From Clostridiales bacterium (GTDB taxonomy: Bacteria; Bacillota; Clostridia; Monoglobales; Firm-18): a stretch of DNA of 24,930 nt. The stretch covers positions 1 through 24,930 of the forward strand of contig JAIRSR010000077.1 of the NCBI GenBank assembly GCA_031255355.1, in the 5' to 3' direction. The notes under the pieces were generated by a model that was not told the origin of the DNA, searched no databases, and worked only from the letters and a program-made list of their open reading frames with translations. The position numbers and the translations under genes were made by a program. Shown here in pieces: positions 1-7,181 of this stretch (position 1 is the stretch's first letter; every line of letters starts with the position of its first letter).

Positions 1-74
1 GAAAATCTGCTATGCCGCATGAGCGCGACATAAACCAGCGCGACGGCAAGCGCGGCGACAGCGGAAATCAGCAT
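1..74 (-). CDS. Partial CDS, hydrophobic N-terminus only
   Basis: The gene starts with ATG at 74-72 and runs off the left edge, so only 24 codons are visible. The peptide begins MLISAVAALAVALVYVALMR, a hydrophobic stretch followed by basic residues. This fits a membrane anchor or signal-anchor segment of an unknown protein. A strong AGGAGGT ribosome binding site lies 6 bases before the ATG (81-87), and a consensus promoter lies further upstream (122-150). The gene follows the long sugar operon in the same direction but has its own promoter, so it may belong to a different unit. No function can be assigned from this fragment. Confidence 0.65.
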   Translation of the reverse strand, partial: MLISAVAALAVALVYVALMRHSRF

Positions 75-91
75 AATTGCACCTCCTGTTC

Positions 92-104
92 CGTAGGACC
101 TACG
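92..104. promoter_or_regulatory. Palindrome in leader, possible operator
   Basis: CGTAGG-A-CCTACG is a perfect 6-bp inverted repeat around a single base. It lies between the expected transcription start and the ribosome binding site of the gene starting at 74. A dimeric repressor could bind here, or the RNA could form a small hairpin, though a one-base loop is sterically poor. Its function is an inference from position and symmetry only. Confidence 0.35.
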
Positions 105-121
105 TAATCGTTAGTATGAAT

Positions 122-150
122 ATTATAACATGCGGGTTGCTATTTGTCAA
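122..150 (-). promoter_or_regulatory. Consensus sigma-A type promoter
   Basis: On the minus strand TTGACA (150-145) is followed after exactly 17 bases by TATAAT (127-122). Both hexamers match the housekeeping consensus perfectly. It lies in the 85-bp gap after the stop codon of the isomerase-like gene and points at the partial gene starting at 74. The expected transcription start is near 115, leaving a leader of about 40 bases that contains the palindrome at 92-104. Confidence 0.85.
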
Positions 151-159
151 AATAATCCT

Positions 160-996
160 TTACGTCGCGGTAATAGCGGCGCGTTCTGCGGCGAATATAA
201 AATCACGGCATCGCCGGCTGCCCTCCGCGACGTCGGCGGTGTTTTCGTACTCAAACAACACGGGAAGATCGCGCCCCCGCAACGCGTGCAGAATCGGCTT
301 CCAATCCATTTGCCCCTCGCCGCACGCGGCGGGAAGCAGTCTGCCGCTTGGCAACGGTACGAAGTCCTTAAAGTGCGCCGCCGCGACGCGCTCCCCAAGT
401 ACGCCGAGCAGCGCGGAGGGGTCGCTGTGTCCCGCCGCCCAAAGGTTTGCGGGGTCGTACAGGAACATGATATTTTCCGGGATTTCCGCAAGCATCCGCG
501 CCAACGTTTCCTCCGTGGTCGTGACGCTGTGGAAGTGCGTCACGCCGTCGTCATACGCGGTAACGCCGCCGTGTGTTTCCACCACAAGCGTCACTTTCCC
601 CCGCGCGTATTCGCCCACCGCGCGAAGCGCGGCAATCATCGCGTCCCAACGCGCTCCCACCACCTCGCCGACCGGGGAAAATCCCGCGAATATCCGCAAA
701 TACCGCGCCCGAAGCCCGACGCAAATGTCAATCACCCGCTTCACCCGCTCCGCTTCCGCAACGGGGTCGCCTATCGTGAAATCATTGCCCGCGCAAGCGC
801 AATCCAACGCGATACCGTACCGCTCGTACAGCCCGCGCGTGAACGCGAGCCGCGCCTCGTCCGCATCCAGCGGAACGCCGCCCTCCGCGTTCGCGACGTC
901 AAGTTCCAACAGCGGCAGATTCATCTCCCGCGTGAGTTCCAATTGCTTCTCGAGGGGTGTTTCACGAAACCCCCACGCCGCGTTACCGTATCGCAT
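160..996 (-). CDS. Xylose-isomerase-like TIM-barrel protein (sugar phosphate isomerase/epimerase family)
   Basis: A 278-residue cytoplasmic protein of the AP-endonuclease-2/xylose-isomerase-like TIM-barrel superfamily, whose members isomerise, epimerise or cleave sugars using a divalent metal. Likely metal ligands are E140 (VVETHGG), D181 (FLYDPANLW), H208 (AAHFKDF) and E249 (LFEYENT), spaced as in the family, and a GEGQMDW segment near residue 226 matches the usual GEGD/N loop. The start is ATG at 996: a longer reading frame extends to 1095, but it lies inside the upstream dehydrogenase and its extra residues are basic and low-complexity. The dehydrogenase stop codon (1000-998) is one base away, so the two genes are probably translationally coupled. 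This is the last gene of the long operon. The exact substrate is unknown. Confidence 0.85.
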   Translation of the reverse strand: MRYGNAAWGFRETPLEKQLELTREMNLPLLELDVANAEGGVPLDADEARLAFTRGLYERYGIALDCACAGNDFTIGDPVAEAERVKRVIDICVGLRARYLRIFAGFSPVGEVVGARWDAMIAALRAVGEYARGKVTLVVETHGGVTAYDDGVTHFHSVTTTEETLARMLAEIPENIMFLYDPANLWAAGHSDPSALLGVLGERVAAAHFKDFVPLPSGRLLPAACGEGQMDWKPILHALRGRDLPVLFEYENTADVAEGSRRCRDFIFAAERAAITAT

Positions 997-997
997 G

Positions 998-2035
998 TTA
1001 AGCACTCCAATCAAACAAAATTTTGAACACGTCCCCGCCCTTTTCCTCTTTGTACCGAAACGCCTCGGCCGCCTCCGACGCGCCCCATACCTCAACGGGC
1101 AAGTGAGAGGTATCGAATTTCCCCTCGGAAATCCACTGCAAAACCTGCTCCTTGCACCCCGCCGCGAGAGCGCAGGTCATGGAAATATTCACGTTTTTCA
1201 CAAACCAACGGTGGTAATGGTCAAAAATGATTCTGTCGGGATAATCGCCCTGCAAATGCAAACGCGCGGGGGCGTCGTCACTGCCCCAGCCGCCGTCCTT
1301 GAGGTATTTGTGTATATCGCCCACTGCGGCGGGATTGCCCGAACATTCCGCCGCGAGGTCTGCCATTTTGCCGCCCGTAAGGTCCTTTAAGCCGCGTACC
1401 GCCTGTTCCGGCGAGAACACGTAATCGGCGTAATGTTCGGCAATCGACCGCCGAAACGCGTTCTCCTCCACGCTGACGACGGTAAGCGCGGGGTACAGAA
1501 TTTTCAGTATCTGTATAAAACTAACGCCCACCATACCCGCGCCGACCACCAACGCCGTTTCGCCGTCCCGCGCCGCCAGACGCTTCACGCCTTTCAGCGC
1601 GACACACGCCAAGTACGCCAAAACCGCCTGTTGCTCCGTCACGTTATCGGGGATTTTCACCATATAGTCAAACGGACTGTCGGCGGTGAAACTGTCTTTA
1701 ACGGTATATTCCGAATTGCCGCCCCACGCGGCGCAAACGTCGCCGAATTTGCGGCATTCGTTAATCATGACGCGGTCGCCGACGCGCAAATCACCGCCGT
1801 CCGGTGCGCGTTCCACTACCCCCGCCGTTTCATAGCCCGGCACCAACGGATACCAGCACTGTTCCGGGTGCTGCATTCCCCGGTACGTTTTCATGTCCGT
1901 CCCGCTCGAAATCGCGCTGAACGCCGTCCGCGCCAAATACGCGCCCTCGCGCGGTTCGGTCAGTTGAATCTCCCGAAACGCCGCGTGGTACGGACGCTCG
2001 ATCACGATCGCCCGCGAATGTGTCGGATATTGCAT
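998..2035 (-). CDS. Medium-chain (zinc-type) alcohol/sugar dehydrogenase, atypical metal site
   Basis: A 345-residue MDR-family oxidoreductase with an N-terminal GroES-like domain (about 1-155) and a Rossmann fold with VGAGMVG at residues 164-170 for NAD(P) binding. The family motif GHE appears as GYE (PGYETAGVV, residues 66-74). The position normally holding the catalytic zinc Cys (GxCGTD) reads SAISSGTD, so that ligand is lost. No four-Cys structural zinc lobe is evident. ATG at 2035 is chosen because AGGAG lies 8 bases upstream; an in-frame GTG at 2044 overlaps that ribosome binding site. It follows the alpha-galactosidase by 21 bp and abuts the isomerase-like gene. A role in oxidising or reducing a released sugar is inferred; the substrate is unknown. 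Confidence 0.85.
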   Translation of the reverse strand: MQYPTHSRAIVIERPYHAAFREIQLTEPREGAYLARTAFSAISSGTDMKTYRGMQHPEQCWYPLVPGYETAGVVERAPDGGDLRVGDRVMINECRKFGDVCAAWGGNSEYTVKDSFTADSPFDYMVKIPDNVTEQQAVLAYLACVALKGVKRLAARDGETALVVGAGMVGVSFIQILKILYPALTVVSVEENAFRRSIAEHYADYVFSPEQAVRGLKDLTGGKMADLAAECSGNPAAVGDIHKYLKDGGWGSDDAPARLHLQGDYPDRIIFDHYHRWFVKNVNISMTCALAAGCKEQVLQWISEGKFDTSHLPVEVWGASEAAEAFRYKEEKGGDVFKILFDWSA

Positions 2036-2056
2036 AACAACCACTCCTACCTTGAT

Positions 2057-4237
2057 TCAATTTTTTTCAAATTCCGATTCAATTTTTTCAAAAACCATAA
2101 CTTCCCCCGCGTACTCATACGCCTCTAACGCAATACCAATGCCCGCCCGCGCAAGCGCCGCCCCGCTGTACACCTTGCCGTTACAGCGGTAGGACGCGCT
2201 CGGGGAAAGTCCCTTTAGGAACACGCGCCGCGACTCGCCGTTCAAAGCGGTTTGCGTCTGATAAGTAAACAGCACCGCCTGCTTGCCGTCCGCGCTTACG
2301 AACTCCCACGCCGCGCCGCCGTCAAAAGGACTTTCCAAACGGTAAAAATCCCCGAACTGCACAGTTTGCCTTAGATGCTTGTATCGCGCGGCAATCTCCG
2401 CCGCCTGCCGCCGTTCCGCCGCGGATAGCCGCGTCAAGTCCATTTCAAAGCCGAAATTCCCCGCCATCGCGACGCGGGCGCAAACGTCCATGAACGCGTT
2501 GCGGCAATCGCGCCCGGTATCAATACTGCCGATATGCGCCGCCATTGTGATTGGCGGGTAAACCACCGAAGTGCCGTGCTGGATTTTCAGCCGCGCGATC
2601 GGGTTGGTGTTATCGCTCGTCCACGTTTGCGGCATATAATACAACATGCCCGGGTCGAACCTCCCGCCGCCGCCGCCGCAACCCTCGAACAGCACGTTGG
2701 GGAAGCGTTCGGCAAGCGTTTCCAACACGCGGTACAGCCCTAACATATACTTATGCGGTTGGGTTTGGTCCGCCGTTTCGGTTAGGTTGCGGTTGCAATC
2801 CCACTTGACATACTCGATGTTGGCGGAGCGGAGTACTTCCGACACCGCGCCGATGATGTATTCGCACACTTCCTCCCGCGACAGGTCCAGCACAAGTTGA
2901 TAGCGGTTTTCCGTGCGTTTGCGTCCCTCGGCGAATACGCACCAATCGGGGTGCGCCCGATAGAGCAGACTATCCGGCGACACCATTTCCGGCTCGAACC
3001 ACAGCCCGAACTTCATACCCATACCGTTCACCGCATCCGCGACGCCGCGCAAGCCGTTGGGAAGTTTCGCGGAGTTGACGTGCCAATCGCCGAGGGAACA
3101 AGTATCGCCGCCGCGCGCACCGAACCAACCGTCGTCCAGCACGAAAAGTTCCAAGCCGATTTCCGCGCCGACTTTCGCGATGTCAAGCAACTTTTTTTCG
3201 TCAAAGTCAAACCCGGTCCCCTCCCAATTGTTAATCACCATCGGGCGGGGCGCGTCGCGGTACTTCCCCCGGCAAAGCCGCTCACGGTACATACGGTGGT
3301 ACACGCGGCTCATGCCGCCGATTCCCTCGCCCGAATGGACCATAACCACCTCGGGCGTTTGGAACACGTCCCCCGGGGCAAGCGGCCAGTCGAAGCCGAA
3401 AGGATTCAAGCCCGCGGTTACGCGTGTGCCGCCGCAGGAATCCCCCTCCGCCGACATACTGAAATTGCCGCTGTACACAAGGGAAAAGCCGTACACCTCG
3501 CCGCTGTTCTCGTCCGCGTTTTTCGCCGTAAGCGCGATAAACGGATTGTGCGCGTGCCCGCTCATGCCGCGCTTGGAGTCAATTGTGACGATCCCGCGCC
3601 CTACGGATAATACCTCCGGGTACCGCTCCCGCGCCCAATCGCCCCGCAAATGCAGCAGGTTGTACTCCTTGCCGTAAAAATCCACACACGCGGACTGCGC
3701 CGAAAGCAGTGCGATTTCCCCCGCGCCCGCGTTTTCATAGCGGATATTGCGCGTAATCACGTCGTACTCCTCAAAAACGCTGTAACAAAGGACGGCTTTC
3801 AGCCCGGTCAGCGCGTCGCGCAAGGTAACTTCCAGCGTTTGCGCTTCGGCGGCGTTTTCGGCGTAGGTAGCGGGCAAGCCGCGCAACTTCTTTTTGCCCC
3901 GGTAGATTTGATACCCCCCGTAGGCGAACTCCGACACCGTAGAGCCGTCGCCGTACCGCGCGTGGAATGCCGGTACGCGGTAATCCCCGCCGCCCACCAC
4001 TGAAAATTCCAACTTCAAATCGCTAAGGAACACGCGGTTTTCGCTGTCAAGCGGCACGTGGAACGCGTTCGCGCGGGAAAATATAAATTCCTCCGGCAAA
4101 TAGGTCAAATCTACGCCGTGTTCCAACCGCGCACCCCAATACAAGTGCGTTAAATACAGCCCCCGGTATACGGAAAAAATATAACTCACGCGCTTCGTTT
4201 GCAGATGAAATTGGCCGTTGTGATATTTGATACTCAT
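2057..4237 (-). CDS. Alpha-galactosidase, GH36
   Basis: A 726-residue GH36 enzyme that hydrolyses terminal alpha-1,6-galactosyl residues from raffinose-type oligosaccharides or galactomannan fragments. The N-terminal beta-sandwich (about 1-320) precedes a TIM barrel (about 330-650) and a C-terminal beta domain. Visible motifs are VLDDGWFG (366-373), GLWFEPEMVS (411-420), YVKWDCNRN with the nucleophile D480, EGCGGGGGRFD (518-528) and TWTSDNTN with the presumed acid/base D542. Family members often have SDDTD or SDNTD here, so N545 is a small departure. There is no signal peptide, so it should act in the cytoplasm on imported sugars. The length is normal for the family. The ATG at 4237 has an AAAGGGGA ribosome binding site. 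It is gene 10 of the operon and the clearest clue to the substrate. Confidence 0.95.
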   Translation of the reverse strand: MSIKYHNGQFHLQTKRVSYIFSVYRGLYLTHLYWGARLEHGVDLTYLPEEFIFSRANAFHVPLDSENRVFLSDLKLEFSVVGGGDYRVPAFHARYGDGSTVSEFAYGGYQIYRGKKKLRGLPATYAENAAEAQTLEVTLRDALTGLKAVLCYSVFEEYDVITRNIRYENAGAGEIALLSAQSACVDFYGKEYNLLHLRGDWARERYPEVLSVGRGIVTIDSKRGMSGHAHNPFIALTAKNADENSGEVYGFSLVYSGNFSMSAEGDSCGGTRVTAGLNPFGFDWPLAPGDVFQTPEVVMVHSGEGIGGMSRVYHRMYRERLCRGKYRDAPRPMVINNWEGTGFDFDEKKLLDIAKVGAEIGLELFVLDDGWFGARGGDTCSLGDWHVNSAKLPNGLRGVADAVNGMGMKFGLWFEPEMVSPDSLLYRAHPDWCVFAEGRKRTENRYQLVLDLSREEVCEYIIGAVSEVLRSANIEYVKWDCNRNLTETADQTQPHKYMLGLYRVLETLAERFPNVLFEGCGGGGGRFDPGMLYYMPQTWTSDNTNPIARLKIQHGTSVVYPPITMAAHIGSIDTGRDCRNAFMDVCARVAMAGNFGFEMDLTRLSAAERRQAAEIAARYKHLRQTVQFGDFYRLESPFDGGAAWEFVSADGKQAVLFTYQTQTALNGESRRVFLKGLSPSASYRCNGKVYSGAALARAGIGIALEAYEYAGEVMVFEKIESEFEKN

Positions 4238-4260
4238 ACTCTATCCCCTTTAGAATCTAT

Positions 4261-7143
4261 CTAAAAATTATACAAAATATACTGTCTGCCGCCGCCGTGC
4301 GCGGGAATCCAAAGGACGCGGCTGGCGTGTTGTTCGCCGTATTGATACATACCCTTAAAATCACTGATGGTCGCGTTGCGCACCTGCGGCTTTGCGCCGA
4401 CCGTAGCGTCATACACGATCGCGCCGCCCATCTGCCAATAATAGTTCGTGTTCATATGCCCCGTTACGTGGATTTTGCGCCGTCCGTCCGCGCCGTACCT
4501 GCCTGTATCGATTACCAAGCCGCTTTGCGAATCCACGTAGTACACAACCCCCGCGTACAGGCTGCGGATACTGCCGCCGTCCGTCAGCGCGTCGAAGTCC
4601 AAATCGGGGAAGGTCTTTGCCGTAATCGGGATATTGTAATAGGTATGCCGCCGATACGATGATACCACATCATTCCCCCGCGTGTAAAGTTGAATCAAAT
4701 CGCCCGCTTCCAAGCCGTCAAACGTGTGTTCGTCCCGCCCGATATACTCTTTCATGACAACGCCCGTCGCCACCTCGACCGCGCCGACCGCCGCGCCGTC
4801 CTTGTCCAATTTTTTGAACACGCGGCTGACCATGACGGGGAACGCGAAGCGCGTGGTGATAATTTCCTGCTCCGCACCGCCCGCGTCGGCGTAAATGAGG
4901 GCAATTTGCGGACGCATATCAAAGCCGCAATCGTAAAGTTCGATGGAATACGGCCGCGCGTTGGCGGGCGCTTGCACGCTGTAATCCTCGTCGTGAAACG
5001 TTTCCGGCGAGGGAACAAAAAAGTATTTGTTCGGCTTGTGATAGCCCGTATCGTCTGCGGCGCGGAGGAGTCTGCCGCTCGTATCCTCCACCAGATTGTA
5101 CTCGTCGATCGGCACACTGCGCTGTAAATGCGCCGACTCCACCAAGCCGTTTTGATTGATTAGATCCTCCGGCAAGCAAGTTTCCAATTCGGCGAGCATA
5201 CCGTCGGCGGTCAGGCGGTAGCGAATCATCTGTGAAATCCCGAACCCGCCGCGCAACATTCCCGCCACGCGCTTCAAAAGGGTCAACGCCTCGTCTTTGC
5301 TAAGGGAATCGCCGTTGACGTTCGTCTTTCGCTCTGTCGTAACAACGATAATCTCACCGTCGTCCGTCATGATTTTCAGTTGCAAAGTATCGGAAAGCGC
5401 ACCCCGCGCGGAGCCGGCGTTGATGAGGTACCCGTACCGCAACGCGTCCGTCGCGCCGCTTTCTTTGAACGCAACGATTTCCCCCGAAAAGTCAAGATAA
5501 AACAACCCTGTTTTCCCCAACGTCAACGCGCCGTCAAGTTCGTTAAAATAATTGCTCGGCGAACTTTTGAACGTCTTGCCGCCGATTTCCACATTCCCCT
5601 CGCCGTCAATCGCTTCTATGGTACCCTCGATTTTCCGCGTAGAAATAACAAACCGCGTGTAAACCGCGTCCCCGGCGGGAAGCAAATGCCCGCGCTGTTC
5701 CTCGTACTTATCGGCAAACGCGCTGAGTACGCAATCGGCGGGAATCCGCGAAACATCTATCGTCTTTGCCGGCTTGCCGTCCTTGCCGAACACGCCGGGA
5801 ACGTCTGCATAATATTCAACCTCCGTGCCGTCGGCGTTGGCGAACTCCAAAATCGTGTCCCCGCTCATACGCGCCGTAATCGGCAAAAGGCTGTACTGCG
5901 GTGTGAGCGTGATTGTATGTCCGCCGTCCGCCGAAGCCCGTTGCAGCAAAAGATTCTCGTAGCGGTTGACGCACACCAAATCGTAAATATCGTCGTCATA
6001 ATTGGAAACCAGCGTAATACTGCCCTGTTGGATTTCCAACGCCGCCCCCAAACTCGGAACCGCCGCCGCCGTGCCGTTGATTAGCACCGTAGGCGCGTCG
6101 CTCAACACCGCCGTCAGTACGCGGCGGCCGTCGTCCTCCGTATAACGAATCGTTTTCGCGGACGGCGTATAGTTCACATAATCCTCCGCGTCGATTTCAA
6201 TTTCCGCGACCTTTCTGTGGTCGATGAGGTAAATCACCGTATACGCGCCGTCGTCATCACGGTAAAAGAACTGTGTCCGATACCCCAAACGCGCCGCGCC
6301 CGCCTTTTGGTCAAGGGCGTATACGTCCTCATCTATTTTCACCGTACCGCGCTTCACCGCGCCGCCCGATAAGCCGCCTGCACGGGTCGCCGTGACAATG
6401 CCGTCCCCCTCGTAAACCTCGTGCCGTTCGGAAAGAAACGTTTCCTCCGTATTCACCGCGTAGGTGTTCCGCTCCCCCGCGCGGTTTTTTTGCAAGGGAT
6501 GGCTTCGTAACATGTTATAGATAAACTCCGCGAACACGCCGCGCGTCATGCCGTCCGCGCTTCGGAACGATACCCCCGCCCGCCGCGCCGCCGCGAAGTA
6601 CCCCTCGGGATAGCCGCCGCTGACCCGCGCGAACTCCTCATACCCCATGACGCGCGTCAACAGCACCACCGCCTCGGTATAGGTAAGCCGCGTGTTGACG
6701 TTGACGGTATTATCCGCGTTGCCTTTCAAAATTCCGTATGCCGCCAACGCCTGCACCGCCGAAAAATACGGCGAATCCCTGTCTACGTCATAAAACGTGC
6801 CGATCGGCGCGTCCGCGAACGCCGCGGTATCGATCCCTGCGGCGGCGGCGGTAATCACACACGCATCCCCTTTTAATACAGGCGCGTCGGGTCGAAATGT
6901 GCCGTCGTCAAAGCCCCGCATAACGCCAAGCGTATCTAAAAACCCCGCGTACAACTTCAACGAACCCTCCCGCGCGTCGGAAAAGGCGGGCGCCTGTTCC
7001 CCCGGGGCAGATTCCACCGCTTCGGCAACGTCGATATTGTCATACTCATGCCCCGCGCCGCTTAAATCGTCCGCGCTTAGCGAAACACAGCGGGTAAGGA
7101 TAATCAGCAGCGCGGCGGCGGTCGCGGTAAAGCGTCTTTTCAT
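4261..7143 (-). CDS. Large exported protein with N-terminal S-layer homology modules
   Basis: A 960-residue exported protein. A basic start and hydrophobic stretch (about 1-24) form a signal sequence without an obvious lipobox. Three SLH-like modules follow: about 62-104 (GFDDGTFRPDAPVLKGD), 117-168 (YFSAVQALAAYGILKG) and a weak third at about 170-215. SLH modules bind pyruvylated secondary wall polymer and hold proteins on the Gram-positive surface. Residues 220-960 are beta-rich with no catalytic motif I recognise. Segments such as VEIGGKTFKSSP and LFYLDFSGEIVAF suggest repeated small beta domains. The start has a good AAAGGAGG site, and the gap to the upstream SLH-glycosidase gene is 38 bp. 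It could be an S-layer-like scaffold or glycan-binding surface protein; the function is unknown. Confidence 0.85.
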   Translation of the reverse strand: MKRRFTATAAALLIILTRCVSLSADDLSGAGHEYDNIDVAEAVESAPGEQAPAFSDAREGSLKLYAGFLDTLGVMRGFDDGTFRPDAPVLKGDACVITAAAAGIDTAAFADAPIGTFYDVDRDSPYFSAVQALAAYGILKGNADNTVNVNTRLTYTEAVVLLTRVMGYEEFARVSGGYPEGYFAAARRAGVSFRSADGMTRGVFAEFIYNMLRSHPLQKNRAGERNTYAVNTEETFLSERHEVYEGDGIVTATRAGGLSGGAVKRGTVKIDEDVYALDQKAGAARLGYRTQFFYRDDDGAYTVIYLIDHRKVAEIEIDAEDYVNYTPSAKTIRYTEDDGRRVLTAVLSDAPTVLINGTAAAVPSLGAALEIQQGSITLVSNYDDDIYDLVCVNRYENLLLQRASADGGHTITLTPQYSLLPITARMSGDTILEFANADGTEVEYYADVPGVFGKDGKPAKTIDVSRIPADCVLSAFADKYEEQRGHLLPAGDAVYTRFVISTRKIEGTIEAIDGEGNVEIGGKTFKSSPSNYFNELDGALTLGKTGLFYLDFSGEIVAFKESGATDALRYGYLINAGSARGALSDTLQLKIMTDDGEIIVVTTERKTNVNGDSLSKDEALTLLKRVAGMLRGGFGISQMIRYRLTADGMLAELETCLPEDLINQNGLVESAHLQRSVPIDEYNLVEDTSGRLLRAADDTGYHKPNKYFFVPSPETFHDEDYSVQAPANARPYSIELYDCGFDMRPQIALIYADAGGAEQEIITTRFAFPVMVSRVFKKLDKDGAAVGAVEVATGVVMKEYIGRDEHTFDGLEAGDLIQLYTRGNDVVSSYRRHTYYNIPITAKTFPDLDFDALTDGGSIRSLYAGVVYYVDSQSGLVIDTGRYGADGRRKIHVTGHMNTNYYWQMGGAIVYDATVGAKPQVRNATISDFKGMYQYGEQHASRVLWIPAHGGGRQYILYNF

Positions 7144-7181
7144 TACGGATTCCTCCTTTGCCTTGAAAGATTACTCCCGGG

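Noticed and set aside
997..1095. Longer version of the isomerase-like protein starting at 1095
   Set aside because: The extension lies entirely within the dehydrogenase gene and encodes a basic low-complexity leader; the family-like sequence begins at the ATG at 996.
77..1390. Long plus-strand open frames opposite the isomerase-like and dehydrogenase genes
   Set aside because: They have arginine/proline/alanine-rich composition, no ribosome binding site and no family resemblance. They mirror minus-strand genes with clear motifs and arise from the GC-rich third codon positions.
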